DNA from: CAYWMD01 sp964458575
GTDB lineage: Bacteria; Verrucomicrobiota; Verrucomicrobiia; Limisphaerales; JADLHS01
Assembly: GCA_964458575.1 (NCBI GenBank)
Contig: CAYWMD010000001.1
Span: forward strand, 370,062 to 434,061
Direction: 5' to 3'
Length of the DNA stretch: 64,000 nucleotides
Position 1 is the stretch's first letter. Every line of letters starts with the position of its first letter. This document shows, piece by piece, positions 9,177 through 19,041 of the stretch. The position numbers were made by a program, and so were the translations under genes. Under the pieces are notes generated by a model. That model was not told where the DNA came from and searched no databases. It saw nothing but the letters and a program-made list of their open reading frames with translations.

Positions 9177-9259
9177 CGGGTGTTTTGAGTACGATGATGA
9201 TGTCGCGCCCTCAGCGGCTTGGCAAATAAAATGACCCCTCGGCCGCATGGAACATTTGC

Positions 9260-12200
9260 TTGCGGTCCGGGAGCGACTTGCATAAGTATGGTTCGACACT
9301 GGGCAACCTGACCTTGAACGTTTTTTTTAGAACAGACCGCAGCACCCTGGTGGCTGTCGTTGTCACCAGTCTGATCACCCTTCTCGGCGGTGCGCCAAGC
9401 CGGGCAGCGGGGACCGAACCGACGACCAATGAAATCTGCGTCGCCGAACTTCAGGGAACCGTCGAGACGTCGCCCGCCGCGCCCATAAGCTGGACGCCGG
9501 CAAAAACCAATCAGGTGCTTCGTCCCCGTGAACGGTTGCGCACCGGACCGAACAGCCGCGTGGCTTTGCGCTGGTCCGACCAAAGCGTGGTGGCGTTCAG
9601 TGCCTCGACCGAGCTCGAAATCCTGCCGCCACACAGCCCGGGGGCGCAATCCGGCCTGCACCTGATCCGTGGCATTGTTTCATTCTTCCATCGCGACGCG
9701 CCCGGCCGGATCCGGGTGATCACGCGCGGTGCGGTTGCCGGTGTTGAAGGAACCGAATTCGTGCTGTCGGTCGCGGAGGAAAACAACACCGAGGTTGCCA
9801 CGTTGTCCGTGGTTGACGGAACGGTCCGGTTCGGAAACGAAAATGGCACGCTCGTTTTGACCAACGGCCAGCAAGCGGTGGCGGAATCCGGCCGCGCCCC
9901 GGTGCGCACCGCTGGCTTCATCGCCGCCAACCTGCTGCAATGGTGTTTCTATTACCCGGCGGTGCTTGATCTCGCGGACCTGCCGCTGACCCCGCAGGCG
10001 GAAGCAAATCTCCGCGAATCCCTGGACGACTACCGCACGGGCGATTTGCCAGGCGCCCTGGCGAAATATCGGACGGCGGCGCCCGCTGCGGAATCGGAGC
10101 GAATCTATTACGCCGCCTTGCTGCTAAGCGTTGGTCAGGCTGCCGAATCAGAAATGGCTTTGTCCCGGATTGCTGATGCGCCGGATGCCTCCGACCAGTC
10201 GCGGCGACTGGCCTCGGCGTTGCGGCTACTCATCGCCGCGGTAAAGAACCAGGTCGTTATCGCAGCGACTGAACCACGGCTCCCGACCGAACTGCTCGCG
10301 GCGTCCTATTACGAGCAGTCCCGCGCGATCCGGGAAGATTCATTGGCACGCGCGCTGGAACTGGCCAAGCAGGCCGCGACCAACTCCCCGCAGTCCGGTT
10401 TCGCCTGGGCACGCGTGGCGGAACTGGAATTCAGCTTCGGCCACATCCGCAAAGCCTCGGCCGCGTTGGCAACGGCACAGACCTTGTCGCCGCGCAACGC
10501 GCAGGCGCTGGCGCTCCGGGGTTTTCTCCTCGCTGCGGAAGACAAACCCCGCGCGGCGCTCGGCTGGTTTGATCGCGCGCTGGCGTTGGATCCGGCGCTC
10601 GGTAACGCCTGGCTCGGGCGTGGACTTTGCCGCATTCGCCTCGGCGACGCCGCGGGGGGACGCGGGGATTTGTTGATGGCCGCCGCCTTGGAACCGCAGC
10701 GGGCGTCGTTGCGCAGTTACCTCGGCAAGGCGTATGGCGACGCCGGCGAATATCATCCGGCGACGCGAGAGTTTCACCTCGCGGAGAAACTTGACCCGAA
10801 TGATCCGACGCCCTGGCTTTACTCCGCTTTGCTCAAGCAGCAATACAATCACGTGAACGACGCCATCCGCGATCTGGAACAATCCCAGGCGCTCAATGAC
10901 AACCGGAGCGTGTATCGTTCCGAGCTGTTGCTGGACGAGGACAGCGCCGTGCGCAGCGCGAATCTGGCTTCCATCTATCAGGACGCTGGCATGACCGATG
11001 TGGCCATTCGCGAAGCGTCTCGGGCGGTGAACTACGATTACGCGAATTATTCGGCGCACCTGTTCCTGGCGAACAGTTACGACGCGCTCCGCGATCCGAA
11101 TCTCGTCAACCTCCGCTACGAAACGCCGGCCGAGAATGAGTATCTGCTGGCCAACCTGCTCGCCCCGGTGAGCGCCGGGCCGTTGTCGCCCGCCATCTCG
11201 CAACAGGAATACTCGCGCCTCTTCGCGCAGAATGGCGTGGGCGTCGTGTCCGGCACCGAGTATCTGAGCCGCGGTGCGTGGATTCAATCCGGCGCGCAGT
11301 TCGGGACCTTCGACACCTTCAACTACAGTTTTGACGCCTACTACCGGACCGATCCCGGCCAGCGCGCCAACAACGATGTCGAGCAACGCAACCTCGGTTT
11401 GTCCCTCAAACAGCAGATCACACCGCAAGACACCGTTTTCTTCCGAGCGAAACTTTACAAGGCCAATGGTGGTGATTTGGCCGAGTATTATGATCCGGCC
11501 ATGGCCAGCCCCACTTTCAGATTCAACGAGAAGCAAGAGCCGATTTTGGGGCTGGGCTATCATCACGAATGGAGTCCCGGCGTTCACACCCTCGTGTTCG
11601 CCGCCCGCGTTGCGGATAACACTTCCTTCACCAACCAGACTCAGCCAACGCTCGTGATGTTCCGTCCGGACGACCCGTTCAATCCCGGTAAAACCATGCT
11701 GACGGGCGTGCAGGGCATCACCATGCAGGAGCATTTTAAGAACGAACTCGAGATCTATTCGACGGAAGTGCAGCAAATCTGGCAGCTCTCCCAGCGCACC
11801 ATCATCCTTGGCGGGCGATTTCAGTCCGGTGATTTCAATACCGACAACCTCCAGAACCTGCCGTCCACCGCCGGGTTTCTCTTTCCTGACCCGCCCGAAC
11901 CAGCGGCATTGCAGAACATCAATACCGACTATAATCGCTTTACGGTTTATGGATATCACCAGTGGGAACTCACCGACTGGGTTGAACTGATTGGGGGTGT
12001 GGCCTACGACCATATCAACTATCCCGAGAACATCCGGTCCGCGCCGATTTCCTCCGAACAAAGCAACGTGGATGATATCCTGCCCAAGGCGGGACTGATC
12101 CTGCGTCCCGCGCCCGGCAGTGTGGTTCGATTCGCTTATACCCGATCCTTGGCGGGTGCGAGCCTCGACCAGAGCTACCAGATTGAGCCTTCCCAAGTGG

Positions 12201-12904
12201 CTGGTTTCATTCAGTCCTACCGCAGCCTTATTCCGGAGGCCGTCGCCGGCGCGAACGTGGGTGCCGAGTTCGAAACCTACGGGCTTTCATTGGAACAAAA
12301 GTTTCCCACGGGAACTTATCTGGCCGTCTCGGGTGAACTGCTGTACTCGGACGTGCACCGGACCGTGGGGGCGTTTGACGTGCTTCCCGACCAGTTGGAC
12401 TACGGCATTCCTAGCGGCACGCGCGAGCATCTGGACTTCAAGGAGCAATCTTTGCTGGCCACGGCCAACCAGTTGGTGGGGCGGGAATGGGCCTTCGGTG
12501 GCAGCTACCGCCTGAGCCGGGCGAAACTGGACGACGACTACACGGATGTGCCGTCGGGGCTTCCACCCTTTGCGTTGGTTGAATTCAATCCGCGGCAGCA
12601 TACGGAAGCCCTTCTCAACCACGCGCGGTTGTTCGGTATTTACAATCATCCGTGCGGATTTTTCGCGGAAGCGGATGCCAATTGGTATTTTCAGGACAAC
12701 CGCGAAGATGCTTCCGATTTGCCGGACGACGAGTTCTGGCAATTCAACGTTTTCGCGGGCTACCGTTTCCCGCGCCGCTGCGCTGAACTGGCGGCAGGTG
12801 TCTTGAACCTTGGTGACGAGGACTACCACCTCAACCCGCTGAATCTTTACAACGAAATGCCCCATGAACGAACCCTCGTTCTGCGCCTCCTGTTCAACTT
12901 CTGA
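9260..12904 (+). CDS. FecR domain-TPR-outer-membrane beta-barrel fusion protein
   Basis: Up to 1214 residues. Start codons are all TTG: 9260, 9278 (best spacing to GGGAG) or 9314 (cleanest signal peptide, MNVFFRTDRSTLVAVVVTS). After the signal comes a FecR domain (about 85-205: LRTGPNSRVALRWSDQSVV, VITRGAVAGVEGTEFVLSV, TLSVVDGTVRFGN), then about nine TPR units (about 255-575, e.g. GFAWARVAELEFSFGHIRKASAAL), then a long Tyr/Phe-alternating region (about 635-1214) ending in LVLRLLFNF, a typical outer-membrane barrel terminus resembling TonB-dependent receptor barrels without a visible plug. It is divergent from the ECF sigma factor at 8541. Role unknown; surface sensing or export of a polymer are possibilities, both inferred. 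Confidence 0.8.
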   Translation: MRSGSDLHKYGSTLGNLTLNVFFRTDRSTLVAVVVTSLITLLGGAPSRAAGTEPTTNEICVAELQGTVETSPAAPISWTPAKTNQVLRPRERLRTGPNSRVALRWSDQSVVAFSASTELEILPPHSPGAQSGLHLIRGIVSFFHRDAPGRIRVITRGAVAGVEGTEFVLSVAEENNTEVATLSVVDGTVRFGNENGTLVLTNGQQAVAESGRAPVRTAGFIAANLLQWCFYYPAVLDLADLPLTPQAEANLRESLDDYRTGDLPGALAKYRTAAPAAESERIYYAALLLSVGQAAESEMALSRIADAPDASDQSRRLASALRLLIAAVKNQVVIAATEPRLPTELLAASYYEQSRAIREDSLARALELAKQAATNSPQSGFAWARVAELEFSFGHIRKASAALATAQTLSPRNAQALALRGFLLAAEDKPRAALGWFDRALALDPALGNAWLGRGLCRIRLGDAAGGRGDLLMAAALEPQRASLRSYLGKAYGDAGEYHPATREFHLAEKLDPNDPTPWLYSALLKQQYNHVNDAIRDLEQSQALNDNRSVYRSELLLDEDSAVRSANLASIYQDAGMTDVAIREASRAVNYDYANYSAHLFLANSYDALRDPNLVNLRYETPAENEYLLANLLAPVSAGPLSPAISQQEYSRLFAQNGVGVVSGTEYLSRGAWIQSGAQFGTFDTFNYSFDAYYRTDPGQRANNDVEQRNLGLSLKQQITPQDTVFFRAKLYKANGGDLAEYYDPAMASPTFRFNEKQEPILGLGYHHEWSPGVHTLVFAARVADNTSFTNQTQPTLVMFRPDDPFNPGKTMLTGVQGITMQEHFKNELEIYSTEVQQIWQLSQRTIILGGRFQSGDFNTDNLQNLPSTAGFLFPDPPEPAALQNINTDYNRFTVYGYHQWELTDWVELIGGVAYDHINYPENIRSAPISSEQSNVDDILPKAGLILRPAPGSVVRFAYTRSLAGASLDQSYQIEPSQVAGFIQSYRSLIPEAVAGANVGAEFETYGLSLEQKFPTGTYLAVSGELLYSDVHRTVGAFDVLPDQLDYGIPSGTREHLDFKEQSLLATANQLVGREWAFGGSYRLSRAKLDDDYTDVPSGLPPFALVEFNPRQHTEALLNHARLFGIYNHPCGFFAEADANWYFQDNREDASDLPDDEFWQFNVFAGYRFPRRCAELAAGVLNLGDEDYHLNPLNLYNEMPHERTLVLRLLFNF

Positions 12905-13207
12905 ACCACGCGTGCAGAGTTGATCTGCCTCGCGCTCGACTTTCAGCAAATCACCGGAAGCGCGGCCAGCCGGCCGCCGTGGGATGCCGGAAAGTGGTTT
13001 CGGCATACCTCCTCGCTGATTCAGGGTCTTGACGAACGGCGACGGCGCAGATCCGGTTGCGGAGAAGTTCACCGGGCTTGTAGAATTCCCCGCGAGCTCG
13101 TCGGACCTAACGCCGTCGCCAAAAAAACTCCTGCACTGATCAAATCTTTCTCGCCAGGGCGGCGCACACGTCGCTCCTGGCGAGAAGTTCGCACTTACCG
13201 TCATCCA
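12905..13207. other. 303-bp intergenic stretch between convergent genes
   Basis: It lies between the stop of the FecR-TPR gene and the stop of the Ig-domain gene. Open frames across it are continuations of shadows. The only structure I see is the large hairpin near its right end, listed separately. Confidence 0.6.
13148..13186 (-). terminator. Large hairpin downstream of the Ig-domain gene
   Basis: An 11-bp perfect inverted repeat (TTCTCGCCAGG / CCTGGCGAGAA) extends inward by six more pairs with one bulged base, leaving a four-base loop. It starts 22 bases past the stop of the leftward gene at 13208 and is followed on that strand only by a weak T-containing run, so it may stop transcripts without a U-tract or protect the mRNA 3' end. 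Confidence 0.5.
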
Positions 13208-13900
13208 CTACGGAAGAAAACCCGAAAGCGTGATCGCGTAGGCGTTCGTGGGAACGTTGTTTGTGAAGTAAATGCTAAACCGGTATTTCGGACTGTAGGT
13301 CGGATGCGGAATCGTTACCGTCGTTTGAGCGCACCCAATGTCACCGTATTTCCCGCCATACACAACCTTCGTATTGGTCCGGTTCAAATCAGACGCCGTA
13401 TGGATATTCGTGGTGTTATTCGGCGCCCAGCCCCAGCCTTGCGAAACCGTTTTGATGTAGTTCACGTATCCTGCGTACGGTCCGGGACAGTTGTTTTGCG
13501 AACCATTGCTCACCACCGGAAGCCCAAACACCGTGATCGTATCCCCACCATAACCCATGGTGTAGGCGTTCACTGAAGCTTCGCGTGTCGGCACAACCTC
13601 GCCACCCTTTATGACCGCGCAGGAATAGTAACCCACGTCGTTGGTCCCGACGTTTTCCAGGATCAGATTGCTATTGGTCTGGCCCGGGAGGACCTTGCCG
13701 TTGTGCAGCCATTGGTAGTTGTCGCCATCGAGGGCTTCCACCGTCAAGACGGTGCTGCCGCCCAGGGGAACGTCCTGGTCGGTGGGCTGAGAGAGCACCA
13801 GCGGGAATTCAGCCTGGTCCAGTTCATTGGCGGCCCAGGTCGCGGAGGTCAGTCCGAGAACAGCCGCAATTGTGATGATTGTTGCGATGTATTTTTTCAT
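13208..13900 (-). CDS. Secreted protein with an immunoglobulin-like domain
   Basis: 230 residues from the ATG at 13900 (an upstream in-frame start at 13960 lacks a signal-peptide fit). A signal peptide (MKKYIATIITIAAVLGLTSA, cleavage after TWA) is followed by one I-set-like Ig domain at about 30-115 with the hallmarks YQWLHNGKVLPG and VGYYSCAV. The C-terminal ~115 residues (GDTITVFGLPVVSNGSQNNCPG to AITLSGFLP) match no family I recognise; they are rich in Asn/Thr/Tyr with two Cys. Probably an exported or surface protein. The shared upstream region with the divergent kinase carries a long inverted repeat. Confidence 0.75.
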   Translation of the reverse strand: MKKYIATIITIAAVLGLTSATWAANELDQAEFPLVLSQPTDQDVPLGGSTVLTVEALDGDNYQWLHNGKVLPGQTNSNLILENVGTNDVGYYSCAVIKGGEVVPTREASVNAYTMGYGGDTITVFGLPVVSNGSQNNCPGPYAGYVNYIKTVSQGWGWAPNNTTNIHTASDLNRTNTKVVYGGKYGDIGCAQTTVTIPHPTYSPKYRFSIYFTNNVPTNAYAITLSGFLP

Positions 13901-13984
13901 GATCGGTTCGGTTTCGTTTCTATTGGTTGTCATTTGCGAGGCCGCCCAGCCCTGCCCCACCCGCGACCCCTGAGCAGTGATCCA

Positions 13985-14041
13985 TTTGAAAGATTCAAGC
14001 CCGCACGTGGGAATACGGAGACCAGCCGGAAATCTTTCAAA
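13985..14041. repeat. 11-bp perfect inverted repeat in a divergent promoter region
   Basis: TTTGAAAGATT (13985-13995) and AATCTTTCAAA (14031-14041) are exact inverted copies separated by 35 bases. They sit between the divergent starts of the Ig-domain gene (13900, leftward) and the CHASE2 kinase (14159, rightward). Such spaced half-sites could be a regulator's operator or a hairpin in the transcript. Confidence 0.55.
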
Positions 14042-14158
14042 GAAATCGTCCTCAGGGTGAGTTATCTGCCCATTCCCGGCTGGGAGCCCCGCAGCAACGC
14101 AATTTTAGCACCCGCCGTCGGCGAAAATCCACGAAAAAGACGCTGATTCCCCGGCTAT

Positions 14159-16225
14159 TTGCGCTACACTCCGGCCATTGCGCAGCACTTGAACGCAAAG
14201 CCCGACACGCATAATAACCGTCTCCATTCCGCCTTCGGTGCGGCGTTGACGGTCTTTTGCGGCTTGGCGCTTTTGCTGACCAACCTCGGTGACGCGTGGG
14301 TCAGTGCCAGCTACGACTACCTTTTTCGATTTGACCACCGTGCCATCACAAATCAGGTCGTGGTTCTCCTGATGGATAACGAATCGCGCGACCACTTTCA
14401 CCAGTCGCCGGATCAGCCGTGGGATCGTGCATTCCACGCGCGGTTGCTGCGGCGACTGACGGATGATGGTTGCGCGCTCGTCGTGTTCGATGTCTTTTTC
14501 CGCGCGGCCCGCGATTCGCTCACGGATGAACAACTGGCCGACGCCCTGCGCCGCCAAAAAAAGGTCGTGTTGATGGCTGAACAGGCCGCGGTCGCGCATC
14601 CGATGCTGGCCGGCGCGCATCCCGCGCTGCCCGCCGACTTCTTTCTCAGCGCTGCAGGAACGAATTGGGGCGTCGCCTGGCTCGATCCAGACCTCGATGG
14701 AGTGGTGCGCCGCCACTGGCCGTTTCCGTGTCCCGGCACTTACCCCAGCCTGCCCTGGACGGTGGCGCGCACGGCCGGAGCTTCGTTGCCCGTTGAGCCG
14801 CGCGAATACTGGCTGCGTTTCTACGCACCGCGCGGGCCGTGGGTGAATTTGAGTTACCGGTTTGCCTTGACGCAACCGCCCGGCTATTTCCGCGACAAAA
14901 TCGTTTTCATCGGCAGCGAACCAAAGACCTCCGTGCCAAACGACGAACCGGACGAATTCCGCACGCCCTACACCCGATGGACCGGCGAATCCATGGGCGG
15001 CGTGCAAATCATGGTCACAAGTTTTCTGAACCTGATGAATGGTGATGCGTTGCGCCGCCCAGGTGTAGCTTTGGAAATCTTTCTCGTCCTGGCAGCCGGC
15101 CTCCTGTTTGGCGGCACCTTGTCGCGGTTGCGACCGTGGGCGGCAACGGGGGTCTCGCTCTTGTCCGCCCTGGTCGTGGCGCTCGCGGCAGTTTCCGCCA
15201 GTCATTCCACCAATTATTGGTTACCGTGGCTCGTCATCGCGGGCGGTCAGTTGCCGTGCGCATGCGCGTGGGCAGTAATTTCCCGGACTTTTCTCGGGCG
15301 TGAACGCGGCGCGAGCGACGAGGAGGGGAAGGAAGCGCCGCCAGAGGTTTCCGGCTACGATTTGATCCAGCCCCCCATCGGGCAGGGTTCTTATGGAAAA
15401 GTCTGGCTCGCCCGCGACACAGCCGGCCAGTGGCACGCTTTGAAGATTGTGTACCTGGCCAAGTTCGACGGAAACACCGACCCGTACAACCGTGAGTTCA
15501 ACGGCATCAAGCGGTACATGCCGTTTTCGGACAAACATCCCGGCTTGTTGCGGGTCAGTTTTGTCAGCGAACCGGACCCCACGGGCTTTTTCTATTACGT
15601 CATGGAATTGGGCGACTCGCTGAGTGCGGGTTGGCGGGAAAAGCCGTCCGCCTACCAGCCGCGGGATTTGGTCAGCGAGCGGATTCAATGGCCGGGAAAA
15701 AAGTTGCCGGCGCGGCACTGCGTTCAAATCGGACTGGAATTGGCCGACACACTCCACTTCCTCCATCGTCAGGGATTGACCCATCGCGACATCAAACCGC
15801 AAAATGTCATCTTCGTAAACGGACGGCCCAAACTGGCGGATCTGGGTCTGGTCGCTGAAATCCGGCCTTCAGACCAGACGCGGACTTACGTGGGTACCCC
15901 CGGTTACATGCCACCGCCCCCGGAACTCCCGGGCACCGTCCAAGCGGACATTTACGCGCTCGGGGTGATGCTCTATGTGCTCAGTACGGGTCGCACGCCG
16001 TCATTTTTTCCGGAGATTGCCACCACGCTGGCCGACGGCACCAGCCTGCCTGATTTCCTTCGCTTGAACAGCGTCATCCTCAAAGCCTGCGATCCGGACT
16101 GCGCGCAACGCTACGCCTCGGCTCAGGACATGCACCACGACTTGCTGCGCGTTCAACGGGAGCTTGAAACCGCCGCGGCCAGTCCGGCGGCCGGGCCGCC
16201 GGGTCATGGCCAACCTCAAGGCTGA
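14159..16225 (+). CDS. CHASE2-domain serine/threonine protein kinase
   Basis: 688 residues from a TTG at 14159 (another TTG at 14189 is possible). An N-terminal membrane segment (about 24-41) leads to an extracytoplasmic CHASE2 sensor (about 45-290: VVVLLMDNESRDHF, VVFDVFF, YFRDKIVFIGSEP, TPYTRWTGESMGGVQIMV). Three membrane helices follow (about 305-375), then a cytoplasmic Hanks-type kinase: Gly-loop IGQGSYGKVWLA, Lys429, HRDIKPQN (Asp544), metal site DLG (Asp561) and GTPGYMPPPPE in the activation segment. All catalytic residues are present, so it should be active. The DLG in place of DFG is common in bacterial members. The sensed signal is unknown. The protein ends in a Pro/Gly/Ala tail. 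Confidence 0.92.
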   Translation: MRYTPAIAQHLNAKPDTHNNRLHSAFGAALTVFCGLALLLTNLGDAWVSASYDYLFRFDHRAITNQVVVLLMDNESRDHFHQSPDQPWDRAFHARLLRRLTDDGCALVVFDVFFRAARDSLTDEQLADALRRQKKVVLMAEQAAVAHPMLAGAHPALPADFFLSAAGTNWGVAWLDPDLDGVVRRHWPFPCPGTYPSLPWTVARTAGASLPVEPREYWLRFYAPRGPWVNLSYRFALTQPPGYFRDKIVFIGSEPKTSVPNDEPDEFRTPYTRWTGESMGGVQIMVTSFLNLMNGDALRRPGVALEIFLVLAAGLLFGGTLSRLRPWAATGVSLLSALVVALAAVSASHSTNYWLPWLVIAGGQLPCACAWAVISRTFLGRERGASDEEGKEAPPEVSGYDLIQPPIGQGSYGKVWLARDTAGQWHALKIVYLAKFDGNTDPYNREFNGIKRYMPFSDKHPGLLRVSFVSEPDPTGFFYYVMELGDSLSAGWREKPSAYQPRDLVSERIQWPGKKLPARHCVQIGLELADTLHFLHRQGLTHRDIKPQNVIFVNGRPKLADLGLVAEIRPSDQTRTYVGTPGYMPPPPELPGTVQADIYALGVMLYVLSTGRTPSFFPEIATTLADGTSLPDFLRLNSVILKACDPDCAQRYASAQDMHHDLLRVQRELETAAASPAAGPPGHGQPQG

Positions 16226-16308
16226 TTGCTCCGATCACGCCGGACGCCGAACAACTGCGCAATCGTCCTTTGCTCGACGACGCAAACACTTCTGAATCCA
16301 CTCTGGAC

Positions 16309-19041
16309 TCAAGGCGACGGCAAGGGTGCAACCTGGAAAAAGTTCTGTTGCAGGTCGGGCGAGCTGCCGTAAAAATCGGTTTCCCAAATCCGACCGGCGA
16401 CGTTCGTCAGCCACGTCATCGGCTGGTTGACATTGGTGGTGGTCGAAACGGCGTAATTCACGCCCGGCACGGATGGCCAGCTCAGGCGCGCCAGTCTGGC
16501 CCCGAATAGGGTCCACGCGCCGATGTCCACCCGCGACGGCAGGTCGGGATGAAGTGGATCGGTCTTCATCAACTGCTCGCGCGCATTGGAAAAGCCGTCG
16601 CCGTCGGGATCGTCCTTCGGACCAAGGCCACGCCAGCCAATACGCGTCTGTTCCCACGCGTCGTCAAGCCCGTCGTGATCTGTGTCCGTGATCTGCGTTC
16701 CACGAAATATCAGGTTGGCACTGCGAACCACGCCGGTCGCACCGCCAGCCTGGTCGCTCACACAAAGCGTCCAACGTCCGGCGCTGCTTTCAAAGAAGTG
16801 ATGTGTGGACCAGTAAATCCAGCCCGAAGGCGCGCCGTTGGTGTCGTCGTTCAACTGCGCCAGGACACTGCGCGTGCCCTGCGGTGACACCAGCGTGATG
16901 CGCAGATCGCCCCGCAGTGGATGATCAATCCTCAACTCGACGCCAACTTGTTCGCACAGCAGCGTGCTTTCGATGTCAAACGTGAGATTGGCGCTGTTCA
17001 ACTGGATGCGCGCGCGGGCCGCGGCGTTGGTTTGGAAAAGCGCTTTCAGCGTTTCTCCGGTTTGATTGCCGATGAACACTGCGGGGATGGGCAAATAGTC
17101 CGTGCCGACCAACAGGCCCAGATTGAAACCCGCTTGGTTGGTCGAATCGTAAATGACGGCGAAAGCCGCGCCCGCCCTGGCCGCGTTGGCGATGACCGTG
17201 GCAAAGCTCGCGCCGCTGCGCTGGATAAGCGCGCCTTTGTTGGTCAGGTTCAGCGCCGGAACGTTGGTTGCCACACCGATGTCCACCAGTTGGAGGGCGG
17301 CCGTTGGCGAATCGGCGTGCGCCCCCGCGTCCGCTGGCAAACAGGTAATCGCGCTCAGGTTCGGCGGGACGCCCGCGCCCGTCACGGCGATTTTTAATCC
17401 GCTGTCAGGAATAGCCACCGAACCGCTCGCGGCCAGACTGAGTTGGGTCAACGGCGGACGATTGGACCACATCCTGGCCAGCCACATGGCGTGGCCGGCA
17501 TCGGGAACACCAAAGCCCGCGTTGTGACTGACGGACAAGCCGGCCCCGTTGATGACCAAACCGGGATCAGCGAGGTCCACCTGACGCGCCGAAAGCAGGA
17601 TGATTTGTTGCACGTCCCGATAGCTCAGGTTGGGATTCGCAGACACGAGCAACGCGGCGATGCCGGAAACAAAAGGCGCCGCGCCGGAAGTCCCGGTAAA
17701 TCCCAGCGTCGTGCCCGTGCGATAATCCGCGTAGTCGCTGAAATATGGAATGCCGGAATTGACCCCGCGCGTGTCGCCCTGCAAATCCAGCGTGCACAAT
17801 CCTTGATAGCCGCTACCTCCACCCGGAGCGGCGACCATTACACACGCGCCGGGTTCACTGTATTCCGTGGTCCGGCCGCCACGCGACACCGCGGCGACCG
17901 TGAGAACATTGGGATCATTGACATAAGCATCGTCATCCGCCCGTGCCATCAGACCACGGTTGTTGCCGGCAGCCCGGACCATGATCGAGCCGCGCCCGTT
18001 GCGACCGAGCGTGATGGCGTTGTCCATGCCCACCAACTCGAGGAAAGTTGGCCCGCCCACCGCCTTGCCCGAGCCGCTGCCCCAACTGTGGTTTTGCACC
18101 GCGACGATGTTGGAGGCGTATTGATACATGTCCATGAGGTGTTCGTCATCCACGGCCATCCGGTTGGTAGTAAAGATAACCCAGCTTGCGAGGGAAGCTT
18201 TTGGCGCGACGCCCGCGATGCCGCGGCCATTGTTCTCGGTGGCCGCGATCAAGCCCGCACACGAAGTGCCGTGTGTCCAAAATTCCCGGTATGGGTCCGA
18301 TTGGCCGCCGCCGTAAGGACCGGCGTTGGTCGTCAGATTGTTGAAATTCAAATGCGGCGCGCCCGCCAGCCGGTCGGTCAATTCGGGATGAATGAAATCC
18401 AATCCACCATCGGCCACCGCCACCGTCACACCCTCGCCGCGCGTGTAAGGCCAGGCGGCGAACACGTTCAAATCAAATCCCAGACTTCTCCCATCAGCAT
18501 CGCGGTTTTCCAGCGGCCACTGTGCTTCGACGTATTGGCCGCCGCTCGTGTAAAAGTACGGCACGGCAAACGGATCATTTCCGCGCAAGGCGTAAGGACT
18601 GTTTTGATCGAGCGTGCGCCGCATCACCGGATAGCAGGTCCGCACTCCGGCCTGCCCGGCAAGCGATTGGGCTTGCTGAATGGCGCTCAATGCATCCGGC
18701 CCCTGGAGAATAAACAGATTTGTTCGCAGCGTGCGCGCCACGTTCAAGGGACGGCCCTTGAGCAGCGCGGCCAGGTCCTGGCTGGTCTCAAGCTCCAAGA
18801 CCAGCCGGCCGCCCAACTCCACACGATTGGTATCTCCGGCCGTGGCGTGCGCGGTCAACCATTGCTGCCCGCCGGCTTGCGCCGCTTGCGACGCGGGAAA
18901 GTCAATCTGAAAAGCCGATTCGCGCGGCAGTTTGAAGGTAAAATCATCCGCCTGAAGGCCGACGGTGATGGCACACGCACCAACCAAGGCTATGAAGCGG
19001 CACAGGTGGGTTTTCCGTTGAGGCATCTTCCCAATTTGCAT
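16309..19041 (-). CDS. Secreted subtilisin-like (S8) serine protease with PA and P domains
   Basis: 910 residues. A signal peptide (residues 1-31) and a propeptide-like region precede the S8 catalytic domain. The triad is visible as Asp211 (VAVADGGLDFIHPEL), His257 (WTHGTSCAGLIA) and Ser452 (FTGTSGAAPFVSG), with oxyanion Asn360 in RAAGNN. A PA-like insert (FAVIYDSTNQAGFNLGLLVG) follows, then a proprotein-convertase P domain (about 690-790: VELRIDHPLRGDLRITLVSPQGT), then two thrombospondin type-3-like calcium loops (DTDHDGLDDAW, DPDGDGFSNA) and a C-terminal beta region of the kind seen in secreted verrucomicrobial proteins. The role is probably extracellular protein degradation. The first ATG is used; a second one five codons in is equally possible. 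Confidence 0.92.
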   Translation of the reverse strand: MQIGKMPQRKTHLCRFIALVGACAITVGLQADDFTFKLPRESAFQIDFPASQAAQAGGQQWLTAHATAGDTNRVELGGRLVLELETSQDLAALLKGRPLNVARTLRTNLFILQGPDALSAIQQAQSLAGQAGVRTCYPVMRRTLDQNSPYALRGNDPFAVPYFYTSGGQYVEAQWPLENRDADGRSLGFDLNVFAAWPYTRGEGVTVAVADGGLDFIHPELTDRLAGAPHLNFNNLTTNAGPYGGGQSDPYREFWTHGTSCAGLIAATENNGRGIAGVAPKASLASWVIFTTNRMAVDDEHLMDMYQYASNIVAVQNHSWGSGSGKAVGGPTFLELVGMDNAITLGRNGRGSIMVRAAGNNRGLMARADDDAYVNDPNVLTVAAVSRGGRTTEYSEPGACVMVAAPGGGSGYQGLCTLDLQGDTRGVNSGIPYFSDYADYRTGTTLGFTGTSGAAPFVSGIAALLVSANPNLSYRDVQQIILLSARQVDLADPGLVINGAGLSVSHNAGFGVPDAGHAMWLARMWSNRPPLTQLSLAASGSVAIPDSGLKIAVTGAGVPPNLSAITCLPADAGAHADSPTAALQLVDIGVATNVPALNLTNKGALIQRSGASFATVIANAARAGAAFAVIYDSTNQAGFNLGLLVGTDYLPIPAVFIGNQTGETLKALFQTNAAARARIQLNSANLTFDIESTLLCEQVGVELRIDHPLRGDLRITLVSPQGTRSVLAQLNDDTNGAPSGWIYWSTHHFFESSAGRWTLCVSDQAGGATGVVRSANLIFRGTQITDTDHDGLDDAWEQTRIGWRGLGPKDDPDGDGFSNAREQLMKTDPLHPDLPSRVDIGAWTLFGARLARLSWPSVPGVNYAVSTTTNVNQPMTWLTNVAGRIWETDFYGSSPDLQQNFFQVAPLPSP

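Noticed and set aside
10340..12196. 618-codon minus-strand open frame over the FecR-TPR-barrel gene
   Set aside because: Codon-bias shadow; the plus-strand protein has FecR, TPR and barrel features.
12287..13204. 305-codon minus-strand open frame running into the intergenic region
   Set aside because: Mostly antisense to the barrel-coding end of the FecR-TPR gene; the intergenic part is interrupted by the hairpin and not gene-like.
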